Of a stretch of 64,000 nt of DNA, positions 7,821 through 15,808 are shown piece by piece. Made by a program: the position numbers and the translations under genes. Source of the DNA: JARRKC01 sp037388505 (lineage in GTDB: Bacteria > Acidobacteriota > UBA6911 > RPQK01 > JAPXNP01); contig JARRKC010000029.1 of assembly GCA_037388505.1 (NCBI GenBank), forward strand, positions 1-64,000, read 5' to 3'. Position 1 is the first letter of the stretch. Each line of letters begins with the position of its first letter. Under the pieces are notes generated by a model. That model saw nothing but the letters and a program-made list of their open reading frames with translations. It was not told where the DNA came from and ran no database searches.

Positions 7821-8529
7821 TTATCCTACGGTCAGCCCCGGGCTGATGTTGAACCCGGCGTCGACATAGTGGACCTCTCCGGTCACTCCGCTCGAGAGCT
7901 CCGAGATCAGGTAGATCGCGCTCCTGCCGACATCGTCCGTGGTCACGTTGCGGCGCAGCGGCGTGCACTTCTCGTAGCTGCCCAGCAGATCACGAAAACC
8001 GCTCACGCCCGACGCGGCCAGAGTCTTGATCGGTCCTGCCGAGATGGCGTTGACACGAACCCCCTGCTCTCCCAGATCCGCGGACAGGTAGCGCACGGTC
8101 GCTTCGAGGGCCGCTTTCGCAACACCCATGATGTTGTAATTCGGCATGGCTCGCATCGCGCCGATATAGGTCAGAGTCAAAATGCTGGCGCCGGGCTTGA
8201 GTAACGGAAGCGCCCTTCGAGCCAACGCGATCAGACTGTAGCAGGAGATGTCCATGGCCAGGTGGAAATCGGAGCGGGCCGTCTCGACGAATCGGCAGCG
8301 AAGGCTCTCCTTGTTGGCAAAAGCGATAGAGTGGACCAGGAAGTCCAACTCACCCCACTTCTCCTGCACGATTTGCAAGCGGCCGAACGCGGCGCTCCAG
8401 TGCTTCCCCGAGGTAGTTGAAGCCCAGTTTCGCCCCGTGCTGAGAAGCGGTGCGAGCGATACCCCAGGCGATGGAGCGTTCATTGGCAACACCCAGGACA
8501 AGCCCCTTCTTCCCCTCGAGAAGCCCCAT
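7821..8529 (-). pseudogene. fabI: Enoyl-ACP reductase FabI, frameshifted by an internal deletion
   Basis: FabI reduces enoyl-ACP in the last step of the fatty-acid elongation cycle. The natural start (8529) gives MGLLEGKKGLVLGVANERSI, the dinucleotide-binding N-terminus of FabI, but this frame runs only to a stop at 8350. From about 8380 the remainder continues in another frame: IVQEKWGELDFLVHSIAFA, the strand LTLTYIGAMRAMPNYN with the active-site tyrosine and lysine region (YN.MGVAKAALEA), RVNAISAGPIKTLAASG and a normal C-terminus. About 24 residues around the CD(V) loop that contacts NAD are missing at the switch. The deletion therefore both removes a cofactor-binding segment and breaks the frame. 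The gene is last in the acyl-CoA dehydrogenase/ETF operon, six bases after etfA. It is either decayed (if a second enoyl reductase exists) or an assembly artefact. Confidence 0.85.
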
Positions 8530-8535
8530 GGTCGA

Positions 8536-9567
8536 CTATTCCTTTGCCAACAGTTCGTTCACCTTAGACATCACGGCGAAGGCGTCAGCAACGTACAACA
8601 CATCCGCCTTGCCTTGAGCCCAACCGCAGTTCGGGTCGGTATTGATCGCGCGCCGCTCATTGACGAAGCGCCACCCTACCACATGAGGCTCCTCTCCGTG
8701 ACAGCACGTCGAGAGCCCCTTGGGATGACGGGGGGTTGCTCCAGTCTGACCGATCTGGTTCATATGCGTCATGAACGAAAGCACCTTCTGGCCTTCACCC
8801 GCCAGGTCGACCATCGATTTACTGCCACCCAGCGACGCGTGGGAGAGCCTCAGGAACTCGAGGATCAGATCCTCGGCCTTGTCCACGTGGGCCTGCCCGT
8901 CCGCCTGGCGCTTGGTCCATCCCGCACCCGCCACGAACAGCAGATCCGCGTCGGGTCGGATCGTCTGTTCGGCTGCCGGCGGCTCGATCACTTCGAGGAC
9001 CTCCGTTCGCCGGGTCTCGGGTGACAGTGCGACCTCGAGATGCTCGATGGGTGCGCTGCCCGCCGTACCCGCCCAGACTGAAACGACCCCCGGATCGAAG
9101 ATCAGGAACCAGGGACGAGCGGAGCGAGTCAGGACACCTTTCATTCGCTGGCGATAGAACCAGCGCGTCACCTGCACGTCCCCTCCGGCGGCATTCCAGC
9201 CGCAGATGTGGGTATCGATCCGGCCTTCCAGACGAAAGGCTACGCCCGGGAGAACACGATTGAGGCGAGAGGACCCGACAGCGACAACCAGAGTCGGTGA
9301 TGCTTTCCGGCACAGCGCTTCCATCGCCGCGACGTCCGTCGAGTATCGTGATTGTCCGAGTTCGTTATCTTCCACGGCCAAGATTCGCCCCGCGCCCGAA
9401 TTGGCCGCCTGGTCGGCCGCTTCCTGTACCCGGCTCCCGACCAGCCCGATGTCGAGCTCGGCCGAGAGCGACTCTTTAAGTCCGACGCCGGCGGAAACCG
9501 CTTCAAGACCGGCCTTAGCCAGTGTGCCGTCTGTTTCTGTTGTCGCAAGGACTAGAATGCGTTCCAT
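8536..9567 (-). CDS. etfA: Electron transfer flavoprotein alpha subunit (divergent)
   Basis: The protein has 343 residues from the ATG at 9567, chosen because GGAAGG lies nine bases upstream. It carries the ETF-alpha N-terminal domain and a C-terminal FAD domain with LLFVAGAGWTK (cf. the usual SGGRG strand), LGGSKSMVD and QIGQTG, then AINTDPNCGWAQGKADVLYV. The normally conserved GISGAIQH stretch is replaced by GLSTCCHGEEPHVVGWRF, so FAD contacts must differ. ETF moves electrons from acyl-CoA dehydrogenases to a quinone oxidoreductase. It begins five bases after the etfB stop and ends six bases before fabI, inside a five-gene operon that also encodes a dehydrogenase and an ETF:quinone-oxidoreductase-like protein. 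The family call is firm; redox behaviour and substrate are inference. Confidence 0.85.
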   Translation of the reverse strand: MERILVLATTETDGTLAKAGLEAVSAGVGLKESLSAELDIGLVGSRVQEAADQAANSGAGRILAVEDNELGQSRYSTDVAAMEALCRKASPTLVVAVGSSRLNRVLPGVAFRLEGRIDTHICGWNAAGGDVQVTRWFYRQRMKGVLTRSARPWFLIFDPGVVSVWAGTAGSAPIEHLEVALSPETRRTEVLEVIEPPAAEQTIRPDADLLFVAGAGWTKRQADGQAHVDKAEDLILEFLRLSHASLGGSKSMVDLAGEGQKVLSFMTHMNQIGQTGATPRHPKGLSTCCHGEEPHVVGWRFVNERRAINTDPNCGWAQGKADVLYVADAFAVMSKVNELLAKE

Positions 9568-9572
9568 ATCGA

Positions 9573-10382
9573 TCATCCTTCCCTTATCCAATCTACGATC
9601 TCCTGTGCGATGGCTTCGACAGCGGCGTCTTTGACGATGCGCGTATTGCGCCGCTGTTCGGGCAGCTCGACACTCGAGAACGCCACGTCCGCCGTGTTCA
9701 GCTGGACGGAGCGAGCTCGCTGCAGCGCGGGCATCACCGTTCGCATATTCATCATTCCGACCTGAGGGTTGTTGGGGGGCTCGGGCAGTCTTCCGGTGGC
9801 CCAGCCAACCGCAATCGGCGGGCCGGAGCAGACCGAGACCTGGTGGCGTCCGCCTTCGATTCTCTCGAGGATCTGAAGCGCACCATCAGCATCGACTTTG
9901 ATCTCATCGACCCCCTGGAATTGGTCTACGATGCCCAGGCGTTCACCCACCATCTGGATGGTGGTCCCCGCTCCCCGGGAGGCCGACTCCCAGCCGCCGA
10001 ACAGAAGCAGTCGGGACCGGTCCAGTCCCTGGATACCTTCGATCGCCTCCGCGAGAACTGCAGCGACTTCCCAGGATTCGGTGAATCCTCCCGCCGATGC
10101 ATCGATCGCGACGAGCTCGAAAGGGACCTTTTGTCCAATGCTCATCATCAATTGCTGGAGTTTTCCCTTGGGGGCGGCAGCGACCCACCAGACTTTGCTT
10201 CCCACCTGAGACTTCGCCAGATGCGCCGCTTCGAACAAGGCATGCGCCGCCCACGGGTCCAAAACGGAAGGAAGCATCATTTCGTTCTTGAGCCCCGGGC
10301 CCGAAGGTCCCATGACGGGTTCCAGGGTCTGAAGGGGGTCGGGAACAATGCTCCCGCAAACAACGATATGATATCCGCTCAT
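9573..10382 (-). CDS. etfB: Electron transfer flavoprotein beta subunit (divergent)
   Basis: The protein has 269 residues from the ATG at 10382, preceded by AGGGA with seven bases of spacing; a TTG two codons earlier is possible. It resembles ETF-beta/FixA: YHIVVCGSIVPDP at the N-terminus, NEMMLPSVLDPWAAHALFEA, a central LLLFGGWESASRGAGTTIQMVGERLG (equivalent to the usual G.qaidgD..qtg..lA..Lg segment) and SVCSGPPIAVGWATGRLPEP. The residues of that central segment that bind the adenine nucleotide in ordinary ETFs are changed (ESASRGAGTT), so AMP/FAD binding may be altered. It pairs with etfA immediately downstream and follows the quinone-oxidoreductase-like gene by 47 bases. The overall fold assignment is moderately strong because sequence conservation is low. 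Confidence 0.78.
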   Translation of the reverse strand: MSGYHIVVCGSIVPDPLQTLEPVMGPSGPGLKNEMMLPSVLDPWAAHALFEAAHLAKSQVGSKVWWVAAAPKGKLQQLMMSIGQKVPFELVAIDASAGGFTESWEVAAVLAEAIEGIQGLDRSRLLLFGGWESASRGAGTTIQMVGERLGIVDQFQGVDEIKVDADGALQILERIEGGRHQVSVCSGPPIAVGWATGRLPEPPNNPQVGMMNMRTVMPALQRARSVQLNTADVAFSSVELPEQRRNTRIVKDAAVEAIAQEIVDWIREG

Positions 10383-10429
10383 GATCAATTCCCTGTTCTC
10401 ATTGGGTTAGCTGGGTTTCCGAGGCGCGA

Positions 10430-12301
10430 TCAGTTCTCGACGGAGTGCAGGCCCCCCGACCCGGCTCGGAAGTCGATGTTCGACAACCGTCCTTCAACGG
10501 GCCTGCCGCAATTCCAGAGGCAGACACCGCAATGCACGCACTTTTCCCGGTCGAAGCGTACTCCGCCTTCAGGATCCCGCTCGATGGCACGTCCCGAACA
10601 CATCTCGACGCACACCTTCTCCCGACAGATCGCACACAGCTCCGGGTACAGGAAGACGACGTGATCGGCATAGCCGGGCGCCGCTTGGACCTTGCCCCCG
10701 ATCAGCAATGCGTCCTGCTGAGAAACCAGCAACTTGCCGTCATAGGGGACCTTCGGCCAACCGGAGCGTTCCATGAACGCTTCATGGGCCGGAATGCCCT
10801 TCTCCTCCGCCTCCTGACGAATCGCATCGATCTCGTCAGCGGGAATCCTGTCGCCAAAATAGGTCTCTGCGGTCGGAAACCTGTCCTGAGGCTCGATGCG
10901 CCGACCGGGCATGGCGAGGCGGCCTCCGCTGAAACCTGCCATCGCCATTCCGATCATTCCGCTGATGAAACTGCGGTTGAAGCCGTCCCGGGAGCGCTCG
11001 GCCACTCGACCTTCCGATTCCACCCAGCTCGTACGCCGACGCGCCACATAGGTCTTCTCGAGGCTTTCGCGAGTGAAGGGCTGACCCGTCTCGACCAGCT
11101 CGATCACGCTCTCGGCCAATAGTGCCCCCGTCGTCCAGGCCTCATCAACCCCGGAGCCGCTCAGAACATTGGTGCTGCCCGATCCTTCCCCTATCCGGGC
11201 GTAGCCGTTTCCTACCAGAAACGGCTCTCCCTGCCGGCCGGACTCCTGCAGCGACTTGGCTCCCCAGGAACGTAACGACCCGTCCTTGAGGTAGCGCCAG
11301 AAATAGGGGTGCTGAATCCAGTATTGGAGATATCGATAGGACGTGCGGACCGGATTATGGAACCAGGAAGGGACGAAGATGCCGGCCGAAACGAGCGTTT
11401 CGGTGTGCATGTACAGGAACCCGAAGATCTCAGGCTCCGGATAGCCAAATGTGTGAAAGATGGTCCCCCGCTCGAGGCCGACCGGCTTGGGAAGTTCGAC
11501 CACCATCTTGGCGCCGACCGCCCACTCCGTCTGGTGGTGTCCCTCCGGCAGGCCGAAGTGCTCATCCAATTGCCGGCCAACGGCGCCGACCGGTCCGTCA
11601 CCGACTACGGTCAATCCCGCCCTTACGTCCATGCCCGGCATGAAGCCGTCAGAGGGCGCTCCGACTTTGTCCGTGCCTTGGTCGACCAGCCGTACGCCGA
11701 TCACCGAGTCCCCTTCTACCAGTGGCCCCTTGACTGGACTGCCCGGCCAGATCACGACGGTACCGCTGGCCATCAATTCGGACCCCACCCATTGCATGAA
11801 TTGACCGATGGAGAGCACGTAGCCACCGTGCTTCCGAAGAAACGGGGGCACATAGGGCAGCGTGACCGCCCACTCGTCATACCAGGGAAGCCAGCGACTC
11901 GCTCGGATCATGCGATCGGCTATTCTGAGACTCCGGGGACGGCGGCTTGCACCTATGGGATCGAGCAGATAGAGGAGCTTCTCCTGCTTGATTTCCGCCG
12001 CCATGGAAACCGCATCGGGCTTGAAATCGGGCAGACTCTTGTGGATGCCCCGGGCTCGAGTCGCGACACCGGAAACCCCGAAAGCAATGTCATCGGCGCG
12101 CTCGTAACAGGCGATCTGCAAGGGCATACCGGGCATGACACGGCTCTCGAGGCGGGGTGTCCCGTCCTCGTGAAGCAGGGAGCGAGAGAGCGTCGTCAGG
12201 AAGCCACCGGCTGCAGGTCCGAATCCGACGCAGACCACGTCCACGTCGAAACCCTGCCGCTCCACCTTGACGGCTTCTTCTTGAGGCAGTGTCTCAATCA
12301 T
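10430..12301 (-). CDS. FAD-dependent ETF:quinone oxidoreductase-like (FixC/FixX-type fusion) with two Fe-S motifs
   Basis: The protein has 623 residues. Near residue 20 it has the FAD-binding GxGxxG strand (DVDVVCVGFGPAAGGFL), a central FAD/quinone domain with LTVVGDGPVGAVGRQL and VGAKMVVELPK, and a C-terminal ferredoxin-like domain. That last domain shows two cysteine sets, CAICREKVCVEMC and CVHCGVCLWNC. Ordinary ETF-QO and FixX have one [4Fe-4S] set, so a second cluster may be present here. The architecture is that of FixC fused to FixX. It presumably passes electrons from the EtfAB encoded next to it to the membrane quinone pool. It starts three bases after the acyl-CoA dehydrogenase stop, implying translational coupling. 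A second, canonical ETF-QO is encoded at 24.6-26.2 kb, so this one is probably dedicated to its operon. Confidence 0.82.
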   Translation of the reverse strand: MIETLPQEEAVKVERQGFDVDVVCVGFGPAAGGFLTTLSRSLLHEDGTPRLESRVMPGMPLQIACYERADDIAFGVSGVATRARGIHKSLPDFKPDAVSMAAEIKQEKLLYLLDPIGASRRPRSLRIADRMIRASRWLPWYDEWAVTLPYVPPFLRKHGGYVLSIGQFMQWVGSELMASGTVVIWPGSPVKGPLVEGDSVIGVRLVDQGTDKVGAPSDGFMPGMDVRAGLTVVGDGPVGAVGRQLDEHFGLPEGHHQTEWAVGAKMVVELPKPVGLERGTIFHTFGYPEPEIFGFLYMHTETLVSAGIFVPSWFHNPVRTSYRYLQYWIQHPYFWRYLKDGSLRSWGAKSLQESGRQGEPFLVGNGYARIGEGSGSTNVLSGSGVDEAWTTGALLAESVIELVETGQPFTRESLEKTYVARRRTSWVESEGRVAERSRDGFNRSFISGMIGMAMAGFSGGRLAMPGRRIEPQDRFPTAETYFGDRIPADEIDAIRQEAEEKGIPAHEAFMERSGWPKVPYDGKLLVSQQDALLIGGKVQAAPGYADHVVFLYPELCAICREKVCVEMCSGRAIERDPEGGVRFDREKCVHCGVCLWNCGRPVEGRLSNIDFRAGSGGLHSVEN

Positions 12302-12304
12302 CTT

Positions 12305-14539
12305 CTATACCGGGTAGTCGAGTGCTTCCGGGATCATGACTTGCGCCAGAGCCGACGCCGCCCGATCCTTGGCGAGCCGGCTTCCGGTCAGACAGCCGTC
12401 CACCTTCATGCGCTTACGGGCAAAGTCTTCGAAGCCATCGAAGCGGACGCAGGGACCTGCCTTCAAGGGTCTCGAGTTCTCATCGACGACATCCGAGTAC
12501 GTTCCCGCGGTTCCGGAGATGCCCGGGATCAGACCCTCCAGCACCTCCAGTTCCTGGGGCTGAAAGCAGGTTCCACAGCTCTCGTCGTCCCAGGCCGGGT
12601 GCCGGTTGTATCCATAGACCAACTCTGCACAGATGCGCCCGGCTTCCCCAGCCGCAGACGCAGACTGTACGTGACACAAATCGGTGAAGAAATCGACCAG
12701 TCCGGGAAGAGCTTCCGCCAGTACCGAAGACTCTCCGCCTCGTTCTTCCAGAGCCACCAGATCCAGGATCTGTGCCCGGCTGGCGAGCAACCAGCACAAG
12801 GCATCAGCGAGAGGAAAGGTTACCCCCTGCCTCTGTCCTCGGTACAGCAGGTTGCCTTCGGCATCCCTGGCCTGCTGTAAATGAAGCAAAGTCCAGAGCC
12901 AGAGATCCATCGCCGAAGCCAGGTTGCACGCTCCGGTTCCCGGCCGCTTCGCCGCGATCGCTCTCATCTCCCTGATCCAGCCGCTGAACTGGGCCAGAAA
13001 GAGCTCGTTCGTCATCGTGATGGACAACTGGCGGCGCTGCACCGCCTCCGGGCCTTCGTAAGTCGCTTCCAGCTGAGCGTCCATCCACTTCTGACCCAGG
13101 AATCCCGGGCAATCCTCGGTGATTCCGTAGCCGCCCATCAAGCTGACGGCCTCCCGCATCATGTTGGCGCCGTGGCCCGTGTTCCAGAGCTTGCAGGCGG
13201 GACACAGGACATTCGCTACAGAGTCGAGAAGCTGGTACTGGATCAGCGGGTCCTGAGCAAGCGCTTCCGTCCGGACCTCGTCGCGCTCGCTGCTCGGCTG
13301 CGAGCGGAGTTCCAAATAGTCCATGGCATCCTTTTGGAGCTGACGGGTGAGCTTCAATTTGTCCCGTCCGGTCTTGATGCCCCGCTCCTCGAAGATCCGG
13401 TCCTTCTCGCGCTCGAGCGGATCCAGCTCATCGAAGAGCCGCGCCGTGGCAAAGCCCAGCGAGGCTCCAGCTTCGCCGGTCGCCCAGACATCGACGAGCC
13501 GATGCAGGGCGTCTTCCTTCTGCTGCAGACCGAGATCGAAGCGAGGGCTCCCCGGCGCCGCCAGGTCTCCGCCCCGGAATCGTTGCCTTTGATAACGGAT
13601 GATCGGCTCCACAGCCGAAAGCAGCTTCGCCGCAGTCATGACGCCCACCGTCACTCGGGTTCTGCGGAAGACTGCTTCGATGATCTCTCCGTGGCTGTAT
13701 TTCGGAACGATCACTCCGTTTTCGATCGAATAGCCGCCGATGATGCGACTGGCCGGGACCTTCAGGCTGAAGACCGGATCGCGGGTCGAGGATAGCTGAT
13801 GGACGAGTTTCTTCGTCGGAGCACCGCGATCGAACACCCCGGGATCCGTCTCCTCGAGGATGACCATGCAGGAGCTCTTGATCCGTTCATCGTTGGTGTT
13901 CACGGCGGCCGTAACGAAGTTGGCGAAGTCCATGTTGGTGATGAACCGACCGCGCTTCTCTACCAGCAAAACGGGCTCCTGGCCCTCTTCCCATTCCGCG
14001 ATGCGCACCTTGCCCCCGAGCATGCTGGCATCGACGCCGACGTAGGGCAGCGGCTCCGTCAACGAGAACGCACCTCTCCAGACCTTCCGCTCTTCGCCCG
14101 GCTGAGCGGGGATGCAGCGACTCATGTAGGTCGTGACCTGCTCGGGAGTCCCGCGTTCGTGAATCGGCGAAAGCGCCAGGCATCCCGCCAGGCTACAGGT
14201 CGCGGCACCGCCGTCGACCCACGCCAACTCGAAGGCGACCAGGGCCAGAGCCAGGTTCTTCGGGCCTTCGATGAAACCGCCGTGCTCGGGATCCATGAAG
14301 ACCGAGGTGATGCCCGACTGATCGAATGCGGTCAGCAGGGTTTGTTTCTCTTCGGTCCATTCGTGGGTGTTGCGGGCGCCGTCCGCCACCAGGCGGGCAA
14401 CCGGGCCACGAGCCACGGAACGGGCGCTCTGAACGAGCATCTGGAGATCGAATCGGTCGGCGAACCGCCACTGGATCTGGCGGACGTCGTCGCCGGGCAG
14501 AGTTGAAAGAGTCTGCGTCTTAAGCTCTGGTGCACTCAT
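12305..14539 (-). CDS. Large acyl-CoA dehydrogenase with extra C-terminal domain
   Basis: The protein has 744 residues, about twice the core of an ordinary acyl-CoA dehydrogenase. The N-terminal helical domain, the beta domain (WRGAFSLTEPLPYVGVDAS; SSTRDPVFSLKVPASRIIGG) and the C-terminal helical domain (ANMMREAVSLMGGYGITEDC then EATYEGPEAVQRRQLSITM) are recognisable. The GGYGITED and YEG segments correspond to the FAD/active-site region of the family. Residues after about 560 form a further helical domain like that of large FadE-type enzymes. It would oxidise an acyl-CoA thioester (chain length unknown) and reduce the ETF encoded downstream. It is the first gene of a tight operon with ETF-QO-like, etfB, etfA and fabI. 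No ribosome-binding site is obvious. Confidence 0.88.
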   Translation of the reverse strand: MSAPELKTQTLSTLPGDDVRQIQWRFADRFDLQMLVQSARSVARGPVARLVADGARNTHEWTEEKQTLLTAFDQSGITSVFMDPEHGGFIEGPKNLALALVAFELAWVDGGAATCSLAGCLALSPIHERGTPEQVTTYMSRCIPAQPGEERKVWRGAFSLTEPLPYVGVDASMLGGKVRIAEWEEGQEPVLLVEKRGRFITNMDFANFVTAAVNTNDERIKSSCMVILEETDPGVFDRGAPTKKLVHQLSSTRDPVFSLKVPASRIIGGYSIENGVIVPKYSHGEIIEAVFRRTRVTVGVMTAAKLLSAVEPIIRYQRQRFRGGDLAAPGSPRFDLGLQQKEDALHRLVDVWATGEAGASLGFATARLFDELDPLEREKDRIFEERGIKTGRDKLKLTRQLQKDAMDYLELRSQPSSERDEVRTEALAQDPLIQYQLLDSVANVLCPACKLWNTGHGANMMREAVSLMGGYGITEDCPGFLGQKWMDAQLEATYEGPEAVQRRQLSITMTNELFLAQFSGWIREMRAIAAKRPGTGACNLASAMDLWLWTLLHLQQARDAEGNLLYRGQRQGVTFPLADALCWLLASRAQILDLVALEERGGESSVLAEALPGLVDFFTDLCHVQSASAAGEAGRICAELVYGYNRHPAWDDESCGTCFQPQELEVLEGLIPGISGTAGTYSDVVDENSRPLKAGPCVRFDGFEDFARKRMKVDGCLTGSRLAKDRAASALAQVMIPEALDYPV

Positions 14540-14639
14540 GTTTGATTCTTTGAAGGAATGGGTTTTTCGGACGTTCCTACACTAGGCGAGTCATGATAGG
14601 AGAATCGCCAGTGGGAGTCAATCTGACCGGCTGGAAGCC

Positions 14640-14850
14640 CGGCGGGGATTTGAGGTTTTCGATGGTCGATCTTCGAATGCCGATTCTCGATTGGAGCAGG
14701 AATCCCGCATCCCGAATTCCGAATGAGAAATGACCGCGGCAAGGCCGCAAGTCCCGTCCCGAAATTCCGTTCTCCCGTCCTCCGGTTCTCCTGTCTTGCT
14801 GTCTTCGTCCCAAATCGAAATCGGAAATCGGAAATCGGGAATTGACACTC
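14640..14850. repeat. Intergenic low-complexity word repeats (AATCGGA / GGAATCC / CCCGAATTCC words)
   Basis: The interval between the acyl-CoA dehydrogenase start and the tRNA (14540-14900) contains no gene I can support. Part of it is built from permuted short words. AATCGGAAATCGGAAATCGG runs near 14815-14838, CCGCATCCCGAATTCCGAATG near 14704-14724, and TTCTCCCGTCCTCCGGTTCTCC near 14770-14791. The last word recurs almost exactly at 18525-18547. The stretch also holds a small perfect hairpin (GCGGC-AAG-GCCGC, 14736-14748). These look like the same kind of element as at 18.3, 22.6, 54.4 and 55.5 kb. Confidence 0.6.
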
Positions 14851-14880
14851 CCTTCGCTCCATGTGCGGCCGAAGTGACAT

Positions 14881-14888
14881 GCTATAAT
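14881..14888 (+). promoter_or_regulatory. Extended -10 promoter for the tRNA-Thr gene
   Basis: The sequence TGCTATAAT (TG at 14880-14881, TATAAT at 14883-14888) is a perfect extended -10 element, 12 bases before the first base of the tRNA. The best -35 at a 17-base spacing (14860-14865) is poor. A perfect TTGACA at 14842-14847 is 35 bases from the -10, which is too far. The promoter therefore probably relies on the extended -10. Confidence 0.65.
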
Positions 14889-14900
14889 ACGCGCTTCTGA

Positions 14901-14976
14901 GCCGGCGTAGCTCAATCGGTAGAGCGACGCATTCGTAATGCGTAGGTTGGGGGTTCAAGTCCCTTCGCCGGCTCCA
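14901..14976 (+). tRNA. tRNA-Thr (anticodon CGT)
   Basis: This is a 76-base cloverleaf with the CCA end encoded. The acceptor stem GCCGGCG pairs with CGCCGGC, the discriminator is T, and CCA is at 14974-14976. The D-stem is GCTC/GAGC. The anticodon stem ACGCA/TGCGT has loop TTCGTAA, with anticodon CGT at 14934-14936 reading ACG threonine codons. The T-arm GGGGG-TTCAAGT-CCCTT has two G-U pairs at its base. Numbering places the anticodon exactly at positions 34-36. Confidence 0.97.
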
Positions 14977-15241
14977 TCTGCCGGGTCAGGAACCGAGTTC
15001 CAACTCCAACATCCGCATGAGGTGCCCTCCGGGATCTGACATCGTTCGAGCTTCGCACTTTGTCCCGTGCCGGATTCGACAGTCCCGGTCTCAGCTTCCA
15101 ACTCCGACGGGATGTTGCCAAAACGGCGGGCGCCAAGATTCATCCTTGATTCTCCAGCCCTCTGTATTCGTTCGACAGACCTCGGTGGCGGCCCGCGAGT
15201 GGTCTTGCCCTCCCGCGCTCCTATGGTGGTGTAATAGACGA

Positions 15242-15628
15242 GTGCGAGACCCTGCAGTCTGGATCGTCAGCTCGCAGCAGTGGCCCCGGGCGATGCTGCG
15301 GGCCGAGTTGATCGAGCGGGGTCTCGACGCCGTGGGTTTCATCGAATGCTCCAATGCCGTTCGAGCGCTGAGGAATCCGCTCCGTCGCCGCCCCGCTCTG
15401 ATTGTCCTCGAGCTGAAGGAAGCACGGTACGAGCGTGAAGAAGTCGAACAACTGCAAGCGGCCGCTCCCGTCATCCTGCTAGGTGGTGCCGCGGAACTCA
15501 GCGGTTCGCTCGTCGCTGAACTCCCCTGGGCAGCCGTTCTGAAGCGCCCTGTTACTCTTGGCGCCGTCGCCGATGAGGTCGAGAGAATCCTCGAAACCGG
15601 CCCGCCGGAGCAAGTGATTGAGCCGTAG
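15242..15628 (+). CDS. Degenerate response-regulator receiver-like protein
   Basis: The protein has 128 residues from a GTG at 15242. The frame is open further upstream, but that part lacks protein character, and no ribosome-binding site decides the start. The alternating pattern (VWIVSSQQWPRAMLRAELIE, GFIECSNAVRALRNPL, PALIVLELKE, APVILLGG, WAAVLKRPVTLGAVADEVER) follows the beta/alpha receiver fold, including the conserved lysine-proline (K-R-P) after strand five. The phosphoacceptor strand reads LIVLELKE with glutamate where aspartate is expected, and the acidic pair after strand one is replaced by serines. It is therefore probably not phosphorylated and acts as a pseudo-receiver. It follows the tRNA gene, separated by 265 bases in which I see nothing. 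Confidence 0.6.
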   Translation: MRDPAVWIVSSQQWPRAMLRAELIERGLDAVGFIECSNAVRALRNPLRRRPALIVLELKEARYEREEVEQLQAAAPVILLGGAAELSGSLVAELPWAAVLKRPVTLGAVADEVERILETGPPEQVIEP

Positions 15629-15808
15629 TCCCCTCCTGCCGTCAGGCCGGGACTCGACAGGCATGACCGTGACCGCGCTCGAAGTGACGGCGACCGGTCA
15701 GGCCTCCCTGTCCTAGAGCATAGCCCCAGTGAATCCTCTGAGGACGACTTTCGTGGGTGCCGCCCGACCTCTCGGGAGCTACATTCGTTCTTTCGCCCAT
15801 GCACGAAA

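Noticed and set aside
10430..10600. Overlapping plus-strand frames opposite the ETF operon
   Set aside because: They are antisense shadows created by codon bias of the real genes, with no domains.
14842..14847. TTGACA as -35 for tRNA-Thr
   Set aside because: It is 35 bases from the -10, far beyond the 16-18 base spacing used by sigma-70.
14536..14958. Minus-strand reading frame upstream of the tRNA
   Set aside because: It covers word repeats and part of the tRNA gene; the product is low complexity with no family similarity.
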